A stretch of 64,000 nt of DNA from Bacillus badius NBRC 15713 (GCF_001591605.1 NZ_BCVF01000009.1:1-64000), one strand, 5' to 3'; positions 24,828 to 33,667 are shown, numbered from the stretch's first letter. The notes: generated by a model from the letters alone, not told the origin. A program made the numbers and translations.

Positions 24828-26183
24828 TTATAAAATCTCAGCCAATTTCTTGATCCCTTGCTCAATCTCATCCAAGCTGGGTTCTCCATATCCGAGCATA
24901 ATCTGATGGGCTGGTTTTTGGCGTTCATACAAAACAGAAACCCGATCCAGCAGGATGCCGTGTTGCTCCGCTTTGGCTATGACAGCATCTTCTGTCAGAC
25001 CATTTGGCAGCTCCAGCACAACATGTAATCCGGCCTCTTCTCCTTTCACTTGAAAGTCCGGCCCTAAATAGCTTTTTATGCTCTCCAACAGGCGGGCTCG
25101 TTTCTTGCGGTAAAGCACCCGCATTTTGGCGACATGCTTACTATATAAATCTTTCCTCATAAATTCCGCTAACGTTTGTTGATCTACTTTAGAAACCGTC
25201 GATTTCGAGTGCTTATTAAATTCCTCAAAGGGCTGAACAAAGTGAACGGGCAATACGATGTAGCTGATCCTTAAAGAAGGGATTAGCGTTTTAGAGAATG
25301 TGCCAAAATAAATCACATGCTGAAGGCGGTCAAGATTGGCCAATGTTGGAATGGGATGACCGGTATAGCGGAATTCTGAATCATAATCGTCTTCTATGAT
25401 CACGCCTTGATTCTGTTTAGCCCAGTTCAGCAGCTCGATCCTTCTTTGAATGGGCATTATTTGTCCATTTAGGAACTGATGTGCCGGGGTGGTATAAAGA
25501 CAGCTTAAAGGACATTCCGGCACTTGGCACCCGTTTTCATCTATGGGTATAAGCTGGTAGGGGCGTTCAAGCTGCTGAAGGATGGACTTCGCCCTGATAA
25601 AGCCCGGCTCTTCCATCCCCATTGTTCCGTTCTTGAAAAACAATATACAATTCATGAACTGTTGTTGAAAGCCGCTAAAGATAAATATTTGCTGTTCACT
25701 GCAGCTTAATCCTCTGGCCGTCGCCAAATATTGAGCAATGGCACGGCGCAGAGACGCCTCCCCTTGCCATGGAGCATTTTGAGGGGAGAGACACTTTAGT
25801 GTTTCGCGATAAATGGGCAGCCACTGCTTATAGGGAAAGCTTTGAGCATCTACTTGTCCATTTTTAAAGTTATAGGCAGGTATAAATGCTTGTTGCTTGG
25901 CCGGCAGCTCTCCGGTGAGGGATTCCTTTTCATGCCATTCCTCTAAAAGAGCAGCCACAAAATAACCTTGTCTCTCTATTGAGTAAATATATCCTTCACT
26001 GGCCAATTGATCGTATGCTTGCTGAACAGTGATGACACTTACATTTAATTGAGCAGCTAATGTTCTTTTCGCAGGCAGCTGTGTATCTGTTTGAAGAGTG
26101 CCTATGAGAATCTCCTGCCGGATGCTTTCATAAATTTGAATGAACTTGGGCTTTCCAGCAGAAAAGCGTACTTCTAATTCCAT
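24828..26183 (-). CDS. MocR/PdxR-type regulator (GntR HTH fused to aminotransferase fold)
   Basis: A 451-residue fusion regulator. The N-terminal GntR winged helix (about 1-75: Leu-Pro-Ala-Lys-Arg-Thr-Leu-Ala, Gln-Gln-Ala-Tyr-Asp-Gln-Leu) is joined to a class I aminotransferase-like domain (about 115-450). The PLP site is visible: Glu-Asp-Asp-Tyr-Asp-Ser-Glu-Phe-Arg, then Gly-Thr-Phe-Ser-Lys-Thr-Leu with the PLP-binding Lys. Such regulators sense PLP or amino-group ligands. Start ATG 26183 follows CAAGGAG. It diverges from a GNAT gene across a perfect 14-base dyad at 26215-26244, so it probably controls that gene and itself. Confidence 0.88.
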   Translation of the reverse strand: MELEVRFSAGKPKFIQIYESIRQEILIGTLQTDTQLPAKRTLAAQLNVSVITVQQAYDQLASEGYIYSIERQGYFVAALLEEWHEKESLTGELPAKQQAFIPAYNFKNGQVDAQSFPYKQWLPIYRETLKCLSPQNAPWQGEASLRRAIAQYLATARGLSCSEQQIFIFSGFQQQFMNCILFFKNGTMGMEEPGFIRAKSILQQLERPYQLIPIDENGCQVPECPLSCLYTTPAHQFLNGQIMPIQRRIELLNWAKQNQGVIIEDDYDSEFRYTGHPIPTLANLDRLQHVIYFGTFSKTLIPSLRISYIVLPVHFVQPFEEFNKHSKSTVSKVDQQTLAEFMRKDLYSKHVAKMRVLYRKKRARLLESIKSYLGPDFQVKGEEAGLHVVLELPNGLTEDAVIAKAEQHGILLDRVSVLYERQKPAHQIMLGYGEPSLDEIEQGIKKLAEIL

Positions 26184-26214
26184 GTTTATACTCCTTGGTA
26201 TTATAAATTTGGGC

Positions 26215-26244
26215 ATTTCTGATACTATTCATAGTATCAGAAAT
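26215..26244. promoter_or_regulatory. Perfect 14-base palindromic operator
   Basis: ATTTCTGATACTAT (26215-26228) and ATAGTATCAGAAAT (26231-26244) flank two bases. It is centred between the divergent MocR and GNAT genes, 31 bases from each start. Confidence 0.75.
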
Positions 26245-26274
26245 CGTCTTAAATAGTCACAAGGAGGGAGACAA

Positions 26275-26844
26275 ATGAAGAAATTAGAACATACCATCGT
26301 TTCACTTATGCCGCTGGAATGGGAACATATAGACGGAATTCATGCCGCTGCTCAACACGCGAATATCTGGAAGCATATGTCCGTTGACTTAACATCTAAA
26401 GAAGCCTGCCGCCAGTATGTGAAGGATGCCCTAAAAAAACGTGAGCAGGGCACGGATTTTGCCTTTGTTGTTTTTCATCATGAAACAAAGCAAATCATTG
26501 GCTGCACCTGGTTTTTAGATCTTCAACCGGCTCATAAACGGGTAGAGATCGGCTCAACATGGCTGAACCCAGATTATTGGCGCACACCTGTTAACACACA
26601 CTGTAAGTGGCTGCTGTTACAATACTGCTTTGAAGAACGGGGTTATCACCGCGTCCAAATTAAAACGGGGCATTTAAATGAACGTTCCCAGCGAGCGATT
26701 GAACGCATCGGCGGTGTAAAGGAAGGGGTTTTGCGCAACCATATGATTCAGCGGAATGGCAGCATCCGCCACACAGTTGTATACAGTATCACACGAGAAG
26801 ATTGGCCGAAAATCAAGCGGCTGTTTCTGGAGCAGTTGTTATAA
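26275..26844 (+). CDS. GNAT family N-acetyltransferase
   Basis: A 189-residue RimJ/RimL-type acetyltransferase. The core shows the strand and turn Val-Glu-Ile-Gly-Ser-Thr-Trp-Leu (about 90-97), the Arg-Val-Gln-Ile-Lys-Thr strand, and the Asn-Glu-Arg-Ser-Gln-Arg-Ala-Ile-Glu-Arg-Ile-Gly-Gly acetyl-CoA-proximal helix typical of the subgroup. It moves an acetyl group from acetyl-CoA to an amine; the acceptor is unknown. Start ATG 26275 follows AAGGAGGGAGAC. It is divergent from the MocR regulator across a shared operator, so expression is likely ligand-controlled. Antibiotic or polyamine substrates would be possible. Confidence 0.85.
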   Translation: MKKLEHTIVSLMPLEWEHIDGIHAAAQHANIWKHMSVDLTSKEACRQYVKDALKKREQGTDFAFVVFHHETKQIIGCTWFLDLQPAHKRVEIGSTWLNPDYWRTPVNTHCKWLLLQYCFEERGYHRVQIKTGHLNERSQRAIERIGGVKEGVLRNHMIQRNGSIRHTVVYSITREDWPKIKRLFLEQLL

Positions 26845-26906
26845 ATAAAAGCTTGTTTCTGAAAAGGCGGCGCTTGCTGAATAGATGATGTACATGAAAA
26901 CAGCCT

Positions 26907-26960
26907 AAATAAAAGCGGCACACCTGTCCTTAAATAGTAGATAGATGTGCCGCTTTTATC
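26907..26960. terminator. Bidirectional terminator
   Basis: ATAAAAGCGGCACA and TGTGCCGCTTTTAT pair across a loop of about 23 bases. It follows the GNAT gene and precedes the leftward ABC permease end. Confidence 0.75.
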
Positions 26961-27049
26961 TATTAATGACACGGGCTATTAGTTCGTCAGGCCGCTGTCC
27001 GATCGTCCAATTAGATAAGAGCTGTACGCTTAAAAAATTTTAACTATCA

Positions 27050-27754
27050 CTAGGCTGCGTCGATTCTATCGACTTTATAATAGGAGAGATAGCCGATGAA
27101 CAGCCCGAATAAACAAAGGGCGACCGGTACGCCGATGAACTGAAACAAACTAACTTGGCTGTTTCCGTCAGAAACCGTGGAGTTGATCACAAGTCCAATT
27201 AAAACAGCGGAAGTGATATTCGCAGAAGTCGATTTCTTTCTCATGCCGAAAAACAAAGGAATAAAGCTGATTCCTGCAACCATAAAGGCGCTGATTAGAA
27301 CAGATGGAGCTGTAGCGATCATGTCGCTGGCATGGACAGGCGCATCAAAAAAATGAATCATTGGGTTCAAGAAGAAAATCAATAAGCTGAGGACCAATGT
27401 GGCCAATAAGATGCTGAAGAAACAAAATATAAAGACCACCGCTAATTTGGCTTTCATGATTTTCTTGCGCTCAATTGGATAGCTAAACAGCAGCTGCATC
27501 GTCTTGCTTCTGTATTCATCGATCACTAAGCGTGATAACAGAACAGCAGAAAAGATAATGAAGGTGACTCGAATTAAAATATTCGTTAACAACATAAGGT
27601 CGTCATAATTTGAAAACATTTCCTCATTTTCTGCTTTCGCCCCCCATGCCATTAAGCCAACAGCTGCAAAAATTCCTGCAATACAAAAGAACAATCCCTT
27701 AAAATACCTCGACAGTTGGTGCTTTTTCCACTCTAACTTCATTAATTTCAACAC
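27050..27754 (-). CDS. ABC-2 type transporter permease, no ATPase nearby
   Basis: A 234-residue membrane protein of the ABC-2/BcrB permease type with about six membrane segments. The N-terminal Leu-Met-Lys-Leu-Glu-Trp-Lys-Lys (3-10) and the Val-Ile-Asp-Glu-Tyr-Arg-Ser-Lys-Thr-Met-Gln-Leu-Leu coupling-helix region (about 82-94) are hallmarks of bacteriocin self-immunity and lantibiotic export permeases. No ATP-binding subunit gene adjoins it: the upstream side is a 350-base gap with hairpins. The partner is either elsewhere or lost. The start ATG 27754 has no strong ribosome site but keeps the complete first segment. Confidence 0.8.
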   Translation of the reverse strand: MLKLMKLEWKKHQLSRYFKGLFFCIAGIFAAVGLMAWGAKAENEEMFSNYDDLMLLTNILIRVTFIIFSAVLLSRLVIDEYRSKTMQLLFSYPIERKKIMKAKLAVVFIFCFFSILLATLVLSLLIFFLNPMIHFFDAPVHASDMIATAPSVLISAFMVAGISFIPLFFGMRKKSTSANITSAVLIGLVINSTVSDGNSQVSLFQFIGVPVALCLFGLFIGYLSYYKVDRIDAA

Positions 27755-28104
27755 GGATTCTCACTCCATTTAACAAATTTGGGGTAAGTGGACAGTACGT
27801 TCAGAGCGGAAGCCCGTTCTGTCTCCCTGTCCACTGTATGTATTGATTATACGGAACAAACCTCTCCTTTTTCTTACACAAACCTTAAAAATTTCTTAAG
27901 CGAAACCATTTGCCAGCTGACTGCTGCACTAGTCAGTGAATGAAGAGGCTCCTAATGATCATGAGCCTTTGGCTCATTTTCTCTTCTGTAGGTCCTTCGA
28001 ACAAAAAAGACTGGACAGACTTCTTTTGTAACAATGTACTATTTTTTCCAAAAATGCAGTTTAATTGATGTTAATGAAGGTAACTGTAGTAGATCCAGCT
28101 AATT
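27755..28104. other. Gap upstream of the ABC permease with hairpins
   Basis: About 350 bases without a gene. They hold a nested hairpin at 27787-27835 and a short ATGAGCC/GGCTCAT hairpin at 27961-27977 followed by TTTT. The latter may be an orphan terminator left from a deleted gene. Confidence 0.45.
27787..27835. repeat. Nested hairpin before ABC permease
   Basis: Outer arms AGTGGACAG (27787-27795) and CTGTCCACT (27827-27835) enclose inner arms CAGAGCGG and CCGTTCTG. It lies 33-81 bases upstream of the permease start on the minus strand and could be a leader RNA structure. Confidence 0.5.
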
Positions 28105-28398
28105 TTGATTCTTTCTTCTGGTAAAAGCGAAGATTCAGGATTAAATATTTTAGAATGGAATAAGGACTTACAAATCAAACATCAAAAAAACTTAAAATTT
28201 CCCTATGTAGAGGCTTTTGTGAGAAATAATAAGTTATATATCATTGGTTCATTAGATCATGGAAGCGGCAATTCAGGCACAATAGGCGAATTTGATATTA
28301 AAAAAGATTATAAAAAAGTAGCGCAATTAATGATACCTTATGCTAAAAACAGGGATTTATGGATTGCCGGTGGGGAAATGCTGCCCAAAGATTTCTAA
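28105..28398 (+). pseudogene. Remnant of a propeller-like protein
   Basis: A 97-residue frame without ribosome site. The pattern (Ser-Gly-Leu-Asn-Ile-Leu-Glu-Trp-Asn, then Asn-Asn-Lys-Leu-Tyr-Ile-Ile-Gly-Ser near 41-49 and Ile-Gly-Glu-Phe-Asp-Ile) looks like part of a beta-propeller or other repeat protein rather than a full domain. It begins at a TTG in the middle of strand-like sequence, so the 5' part is missing. About 300 bases of non-functional DNA follow. I regard it as a decayed gene. Confidence 0.45.
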
Positions 28399-28640
28399 TT
28401 AACTTGTTTTCCCGCAGGGCTTAGGGGCGGTTTTCGCTATGTATATAAAAAAGCGATTGGCGATTGAAGTACAGCCTGTGCATGGGAACAGTTGATTTCT
28501 AGCAACAGCGTGTCAGTCGCCCGCTGGTTCTTGTTTTAAAATTGATGCAGGTATGCTTGCTTTGACAGGGGGCGGGAATTCCCTGGATTATGATGAGCCT
28601 GAAGAGGCAGGTTATTCTTTTCAATTAAACAAAACTGAGA
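28399..28640. other. Region with a short open frame, no assigned gene
   Basis: A frame from about 28500 reads through Ala-Thr-Ala-Cys-Gln-Ser and later Gly-Gly-Gly-Asn-Ser-Leu-Asp-Tyr-Asp to a stop near 28686, but it has no ribosome site and no recognisable domain. It may be another gene remnant. Confidence 0.25.
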
Positions 28641-28674
28641 AAGGGGTTCGGATCAGGTTGTCCGAACCCCTCTT
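28641..28674. terminator. Terminator beside YczE gene
   Basis: AAGGGGTTCGGA (28641-28652) pairs with TCCGAACCCCTC (28661-28672). It lies just past the leftward stop at 28700. Confidence 0.75.
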
Positions 28675-28699
28675 ATTGACCAGCTGAGAGATCCTTTTT

Positions 28700-29356
28700 T
28701 CATGAAAGGAGATCTTTTTTGGCTGCAAATAGGCTAGGGTCTTTTTTGATCAGCCCGTTCAGCCATGCCTGACACGCCGGCAAAGTAGCTTGAATGATTT
28801 TTCCCAAGAAAAAAGCGATAATAATCGTGCCAATGCCGACTGGTCCCCCCAGCAGCCAGCCTAAAATAAAGACGGTGATCTCCATGCCATTTCGCACATA
28901 GGCAATGCTCCAGCCGGTTTTCTCAACGATCAGTAGCATTAAACTGTCCCGCGGTCCCGCTCCGAGATCAGCAGACACATATAAACTGATGCCGAAGCCT
29001 AATATAAAAACGCCAGCCATGAAAAATACTAGCTGCACTAAAAATGTTTCTGGCGCCGGCAGCAGCGCATTGAAGAGATCAATAAAGAGACCGAGCAAAA
29101 GCATATTCACAATAGCCCCAATTTTCGGCGGCGTCTTTGTCCCTATCCATGTCGAGAGAATAATGATGACGCCGGCAAGGATGGACCAAGTGCCGATCGT
29201 TAATCCCAGCTGCTTGTATAATCCGTAATGAAACACGTCCCAAGGCCCGATGCCCAGCACTTTTCCTTTAATTGTTAAAGAGATGCCAAAAGCCAGTACA
29301 ATCAAACCCAAAATAAAAAAAGTCCACCGCAAGCGATATTCCCGGCGCATACGCAC
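28700..29356 (-). CDS. YczE/YyaS/YitT family membrane protein
   Basis: A 218-residue protein with five to six membrane segments, beginning with a basic tail (Arg-Met-Arg-Arg-Glu-Tyr-Arg-Leu-Arg). Typical YczE-family landmarks are Gly-Ile-Gly-Pro-Trp-Asp-Val-Phe (about 35-42) and Ala-Asp-Leu-Gly-Ala-Gly-Pro-Arg-Asp-Ser in the second half, an internal repeat of the same motif. In some bacilli YczE homologues influence lipopeptide production, but the family activity is not known in general. A MocR regulator is often adjacent in other genomes; here one lies 3 kb away. The gene is monocistronic with a terminator downstream. The start at 29356 has a GAGGGTGCGT ribosome site. Confidence 0.8.
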   Translation of the reverse strand: MRMRREYRLRWTFFILGLIVLAFGISLTIKGKVLGIGPWDVFHYGLYKQLGLTIGTWSILAGVIIILSTWIGTKTPPKIGAIVNMLLLGLFIDLFNALLPAPETFLVQLVFFMAGVFILGFGISLYVSADLGAGPRDSLMLLIVEKTGWSIAYVRNGMEITVFILGWLLGGPVGIGTIIIAFFLGKIIQATLPACQAWLNGLIKKDPSLFAAKKDLLS

Positions 29357-29594
29357 CCTCCATTCCTATCAAACTGCTTAGTTAGTATTCTGAAATAACG
29401 TCCCCATCCACTTTAGCATAGACCATTCATTAGTTTAAGAAGTTTTTTAAGAAGGCCCATTTGCATTGTGAACGCGGTCCGGCCCGTTCAGTGCTTTTTT
29501 GCTTTAGAGATCAGGGGAGACGCAACAGCCCCTGGATTGGTTGGCTGCTTATTTGCCTAAAATGACATGAAGAATATTCCTTTATAAACATACA

Positions 29595-29624
29595 TTGACA
29601 TTTGAAGAATTTTCAGTATATTAT
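29595..29624 (+). promoter_or_regulatory. Promoter of the YfcC transporter gene
   Basis: TTGACA (29595-29600), an 18-base spacer and TATTAT (29619-29624), 59 bases before the start. Confidence 0.6.
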
Positions 29625-29682
29625 GAACGAAGTCGACTTAGCGTCTTATTAGCGACACCTTATTTTCAGGGGAGGAACATGA

Positions 29683-31104
29683 ATGGAACAACGAGCAACC
29701 ACTTTACAGGTCAATGAGGAAAGGAAAAAGAGAATACCGCATACCTATGCCATTATTTTTACCATTATTATTCTCGCAGCGATTGCTACTTACCTCATTC
29801 CGGCGGGACAGTTTGAAAGAGTAGAACAGGGCGAGCAAACGGTTGTGGTGCCGGGCAGCTACGAAAAGGTAGACAGTGATCCTGTCAGCTTTTTTGAAAT
29901 CTTCAAGTCTATTCCTGAAGGGATGACAAAAGGTTCAACGATTATCTTTTATATCTTTTTGGTAGGAGGGGCCTTTGGAATTCTTCGGGAAACCGGAACC
30001 ATTGAGGCAGGAATACATAAAGCCGTTGTTAAATTAGAAAACAATGAAAAATTGCTGATTCCGATCACGATGATTTTATTTTCGTTTGCCGGAGCTACAA
30101 CGGGGATGGCAGAGGAAAGCATTATCTTCGTTCCGATCGGCATCGCCATTGCCAGAGCATTGGGCTACGATGCCATTACGGGGACAGCCATGATCAGCTT
30201 GGGAGCTGCGAGCGGTTTTATCGGCGGAATGATGAATCCCTTTACAGTCGGCGTAGCCCAATCCATTGCTGAAGTCAAAATGTTCAGCGGGATCGGCTTC
30301 CGTTTTTGCGTGTACTTATTCGTTTTATCTTTGGCTATTTTTTATGTGATGCGCTATGCGGCCAAGGTGAAAAAAGATCCGGCGCAGAGTCTAGTTTATG
30401 ACATTGAATTAAAAGAAAAAGAGAGAAAGAGCCATCGTGCAGGCGAAGAATTTCAAGATTTTACGATGCGTCATGGGCTTGTGCTGCTCATTCTTGTTTC
30501 AGGGCTTGCCTTTAACATGTATGGGGTATTCAAGCTGAAATGGTATATTCCTGAGTTAACCGCCTCTTTTCTTATTATTGGATTTGCTTCAGGGATAGCG
30601 GGCGGCCTTCGCCTGAACCGGATGTTTGATTCTTTTGTGGACGGCATGAAGCTTGTGGCGTTTGGCGCGCTCATTGTCGGGTTTGCCCGGGCTATTTTAG
30701 TTGTATTAGAAAATGGGCTGATTATTGATACGATCATTCAATCTTTATCGTCCCTCATCGGTTCGCTTCCGGATGCATTGAACGCTGTGGGGATGTTTGT
30801 GGTGCAAGTGGTGATTAATTTCTTCATCCCGTCTGGAAGCGGCCAGGCAGCTACAACCATGCCGATTATGACGCCGCTTGCCGATTTGTTAGGCATCGAA
30901 CGCCAGGTGGCTGTCCTTGCGTTTCAGTATGGGGATGGCATTACCAATTCGATTATTCCGACATCTGCCGCCTTAATGGGCTACTTGGCTGTCGCCGGCA
31001 TTCCTTATGAGCGCTGGGTTAAATTTATTTGGAAGCTGATTGCCGGATGGCTGCTGATAGCGGCTATCGCGCTTATCGCCGCTGTGATCATTGGCGTGAA
31101 GTAA
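29683..31104 (+). CDS. YfcC family (DcuC/arginine-ornithine superfamily) transporter
   Basis: A 473-residue protein with about twelve membrane segments, of the YfcC/C4-dicarboxylate carrier superfamily. Recognisable parts are the first segment followed by Leu-Ile-Pro-Ala-Gly-Gln-Phe-Glu-Arg (about 38-46), the re-entrant Gly-Met-Ala-Glu-Glu-Ser-Ile-Ile-Phe-Val-Pro and the C-terminal Ile-Pro-Ser-Gly-Ser-Gly-Gln-Ala-Ala-Thr-Thr-Met-Pro hairpin. The substrate is probably an amino acid, peptide or dicarboxylate; the sequence does not decide which. Start ATG 29683 follows AGGGGAGG. A sigma-A promoter lies 60 bases upstream. An AraC regulator follows 95 bases downstream on the same strand. Confidence 0.85.
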   Translation: MEQRATTLQVNEERKKRIPHTYAIIFTIIILAAIATYLIPAGQFERVEQGEQTVVVPGSYEKVDSDPVSFFEIFKSIPEGMTKGSTIIFYIFLVGGAFGILRETGTIEAGIHKAVVKLENNEKLLIPITMILFSFAGATTGMAEESIIFVPIGIAIARALGYDAITGTAMISLGAASGFIGGMMNPFTVGVAQSIAEVKMFSGIGFRFCVYLFVLSLAIFYVMRYAAKVKKDPAQSLVYDIELKEKERKSHRAGEEFQDFTMRHGLVLLILVSGLAFNMYGVFKLKWYIPELTASFLIIGFASGIAGGLRLNRMFDSFVDGMKLVAFGALIVGFARAILVVLENGLIIDTIIQSLSSLIGSLPDALNAVGMFVVQVVINFFIPSGSGQAATTMPIMTPLADLLGIERQVAVLAFQYGDGITNSIIPTSAALMGYLAVAGIPYERWVKFIWKLIAGWLLIAAIALIAAVIIGVK

Positions 31105-31199
31105 ACTATAAGCAGCCGGCGGGCTGTTCAAAGAAAGCACAAAATGACAGGATGGCTCCCAAAAGTTTAGATAGGATACAAGTACGGGAGGATGATTTG

Positions 31200-32063
31200 A
31201 TGGGATGGATAGAGTCGATACAAAAGGCCATTGAATATATTGAGGATCATATAACAGACGACCTGTCCATTGAACAAATTGCCAAAGAGGCGAATGCGTC
31301 TGTGTTTCATTTTCAGCGAACGTTTTCGATCCTGACAAATATGTCTATTGGGGAATATAGTCGAAAAAGGCGCTTAACCCTGGCCGCTAAAGAATTGCAA
31401 GACAGCGGGATTAAAGTGATCGATATTGCATTAAAGTATGGCTACGACACACCGGAAGCGTTCGCGAAAGCTTTTCGCAAGCAGCATGGCATTGCACCGA
31501 GCGATGTCCGGAAAGGAAACGTATCCCTCAAATCATACAACCGCCTAACGATTCAAGTGACTTTGAAGGGAGTGGATCCGATGAAGTACAAACTGATTGA
31601 AAAAGAAAGCTTTCAAGTGGCTGGTGTGAAGCGGACGTATTCAACCGCCATTAATGAGCAAAACAAGCTCATTCCCCGATTTTGGGAGGATGTGCATGCA
31701 GACGGCACAAATGATCGATTGGCCGCAGTGACGAACGGGGAGATAGAAGGGATTCTCGGTGTTTGTGTGGCGGGGAAAGAGGCGGATTGCAGCCAGATGA
31801 TTGATTATTGGATTGCCGCACCGTTTCAAGGAGACGCGCCAGAAGGGTTAGATATCCTGAATATCCCTGCTTCGAAATGGGCGGTGTTTGAAGTGCATGG
31901 TCCGATGCCAGCCGCCATGCAGAACGCTTGGAAACAGATTTTCTCGGAATGGTTTCCATCTCATTCCTATAAGCATGCGGGAACGCCCGAGTTTGAATAT
32001 TATCCGCATGAAGATCCTTATCAGCCTGACTCCTATTCAGAGATTTGGATTCCGATTAAGTAA
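31200..32063 (+). CDS. AraC family regulator with GyrI-like effector-binding domain
   Basis: A 287-residue two-domain activator. The N-terminal AraC DNA-binding domain has two helix-turn-helix motifs (about 8-105: Leu-Ser-Ile-Glu-Gln-Ile-Ala-Lys-Glu-Ala and Val-Ile-Asp-Ile-Ala-Leu-Lys-Tyr-Gly-Tyr-Asp-Thr-Pro-Glu-Ala-Phe). It is joined to a GyrI/Rob-like effector domain (about 130-287) ending Asp-Ser-Tyr-Ser-Glu-Ile-Trp-Ile-Pro. Such proteins sense small hydrophobic or cationic drugs. The start ATG 31200 has CGGGAGGAT upstream; the longer frame overlaps the transporter. A strong terminator follows. The same effector domain occurs alone in the partial gene at 63.6 kb. Confidence 0.85.
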   Translation: MGWIESIQKAIEYIEDHITDDLSIEQIAKEANASVFHFQRTFSILTNMSIGEYSRKRRLTLAAKELQDSGIKVIDIALKYGYDTPEAFAKAFRKQHGIAPSDVRKGNVSLKSYNRLTIQVTLKGVDPMKYKLIEKESFQVAGVKRTYSTAINEQNKLIPRFWEDVHADGTNDRLAAVTNGEIEGILGVCVAGKEADCSQMIDYWIAAPFQGDAPEGLDILNIPASKWAVFEVHGPMPAAMQNAWKQIFSEWFPSHSYKHAGTPEFEYYPHEDPYQPDSYSEIWIPIK

Positions 32064-32066
32064 TAC

Positions 32067-32099
32067 AAAACACCAGTGCGGCTTTCGCACTGGTGTTTT
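32067..32099. terminator. Terminator after the AraC gene
   Basis: AAAACACCAGTGCG (32067-32080) pairs perfectly with CGCACTGGTGTTTT (32086-32099) around a 5-base loop. Confidence 0.9.
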
Positions 32100-32182
32100 A
32101 TGGTTTGATGTTTTCTTCTCTGAAGAGTTCCGTATAAGCAGCAGGGAAATGATCGATTAGTTGCCCGGACTCCTGCTTTTGT

Positions 32183-32437
32183 TTAGGCAAACGAATGGCG
32201 GATGTAAAGGCTGAAAATATACCCTCCGATTGAGGCGGCACTGAAAGTGAACACAGCGATGGCTAATAATGCTTCATTCCTTCCCTTGTGCGTTAATCCG
32301 AAAATAAGGGCTGTTGCCATTCCCGACAGGAAAAGCATCATCCAATAAGGACTAAACGGAGCTCCAAGATCGAGGATGAAAGAGGAGAGGAAGAAAGCTT
32401 CCGTTAATAAAAACAGAAGCAAAATCACTTTTTTCAT
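32183..32437 (-). CDS. Small membrane protein, 84 aa
   Basis: An 84-residue protein with three hydrophobic segments (about 4-22, 32-50 and 58-78) separated by a short Pro-containing loop and a charged turn (Thr-His-Lys-Gly-Arg-Asn-Glu). No family is recognised. The ATG 32437 is preceded by AAGAAGGTGCTGAC, an acceptable ribosome site. It lies between an AraC regulator and a beta-lactamase-fold gene, but 100 bases from the latter and without visible coupling. The hydrophobic pattern and ribosome site make it a real small gene; its role is unknown. Confidence 0.65.
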   Translation of the reverse strand: MKKVILLLFLLTEAFFLSSFILDLGAPFSPYWMMLFLSGMATALIFGLTHKGRNEALLAIAVFTFSAASIGGYIFSLYIRHSFA

Positions 32438-32539
32438 GTCAGCACCTTCTTCTTTTTGTTAAACATGAAATCAATAGTAATTCTGAAATGTAAAAAGTCT
32501 CATGAGCGGCGGCTTTGTATTTCCATAGGTTGAAAATTT

Positions 32540-33667
32540 TTAGCCGCTGCAGGCAAGTTCTTTTTTGACATAGGTGCGAAAGGCAGGGTCTGTTAAGAGT
32601 TTCAGCTGGAAGCCGTTTATATTGCGAGACAGCTTGGCTTGTTCAAGCGGCGTCAAGCCATCGGCAAAAAAAGCAAGCTCGGTTTGATTGTTTTGCTTAT
32701 CGGTTGCATACATAGCCATCGTCAAAACAAAAGCGGTAGATCCTCCTTTTTGCCCCGCATGACAGAGCCATTTCTGATGATCTGGATTCTTCATTAATTG
32801 TTCCATCACAGGGTCCAGGCAGCGATGGACTTGCTGATCGAAAAATGTTTTTTTGTTTAATTTTTCCATGATGGATACATAGTCTGCCGTCGTTGAACGT
32901 GGAAGACGGTCGGACCAAACCTTTTGAAATTCCCTATCCAAGAGGTTTCTTGTTCGCTCTTTTTCCTTTTCGATTGGGGGGCGGTCCAGCCATTTCTGGT
33001 GGATTTGGAGTGCCCGCTGGCGATATTCAGTGATATCCATCTTTTTCATAGCGTGCAATGCTTCTTCTTTGGACAAGCCTTGCTCAGCCATCAATTGAGC
33101 AGGCACGAAGAGAGCACTGACGATGGGATAAAGCGGCTCATGACGGGAAAGCGTTAAGCTTTCAAGAACCTTGTTAATTACTGGCAGGCCGAGCGCGTTC
33201 ATTAAATATTCGGTATTTGCATTGGAGCTGTAGGCGATCATTCCTTTGGCTACTTCACATAAAGGAACGCTGTCCCTTTCGTTTTCCTTTGTCCATTGGG
33301 CCATCCATGCTTCATGGGCGCCGCCGTCTGTTTTCGGCACATAAAACCTCTCTAGTTCCGCGAACGGCACTTGCTGCTGCGGATCAATCTTTCCCTTTGC
33401 CGCTTGCTGGGCATAGGCGATAGCTACAATAATTTTCACTGTGCTGGCTAAAGGAAGCGGCTGATGAACATTTACAGCGGCCCACTCTTCCTGATTGCGC
33501 CTGATGAATAAGGAAATCATTCTTGTTTTTGATTTCTCTTTCGTCAGTTGTACAATGTATGCGGGGTCTAGCGCGTTCCTTTCTCTATGAAACATCCACA
33601 CACCGGCAGCAGCTATTCCGCCTAAAATCATGATGATACCTAGGGAGATCCATAATACAGCCTTCAA
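32540..33667 (-). CDS. Membrane-anchored serine beta-lactamase-fold protein
   Basis: A 375-residue protein with an N-terminal membrane anchor (about 4-26) and an extracytoplasmic class A beta-lactamase/PBP-like domain. The active-site motif Ser-Thr-Val-Lys lies at 75-78, Ser-Ser-Asn-Ala-Asn (SxN-like) near 148-152, and Lys-Gly-Gly (in the place of Lys-Thr-Gly) near 309. A clear Glu166-type loop is not evident, and a roughly 80-residue helical insertion separates the second and third motifs. A serine hydrolase or DD-peptidase acting on the wall is more likely than an antibiotic-hydrolysing enzyme. It is monocistronic; the start ATG 33667 follows AAGGAAGTG. Confidence 0.75.
   Translation of the reverse strand: MKAVLWISLGIIMILGGIAAAGVWMFHRERNALDPAYIVQLTKEKSKTRMISLFIRRNQEEWAAVNVHQPLPLASTVKIIVAIAYAQQAAKGKIDPQQQVPFAELERFYVPKTDGGAHEAWMAQWTKENERDSVPLCEVAKGMIAYSSNANTEYLMNALGLPVINKVLESLTLSRHEPLYPIVSALFVPAQLMAEQGLSKEEALHAMKKMDITEYRQRALQIHQKWLDRPPIEKEKERTRNLLDREFQKVWSDRLPRSTTADYVSIMEKLNKKTFFDQQVHRCLDPVMEQLMKNPDHQKWLCHAGQKGGSTAFVLTMAMYATDKQNNQTELAFFADGLTPLEQAKLSRNINGFQLKLLTDPAFRTYVKKELACSG

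Noticed and set aside
32540-33667. Antibiotic resistance beta-lactamase
   Set aside because: The third motif is Lys-Gly-Gly, no omega-loop Glu is clear and a long insertion is present, so a wall hydrolase-type role is more likely.
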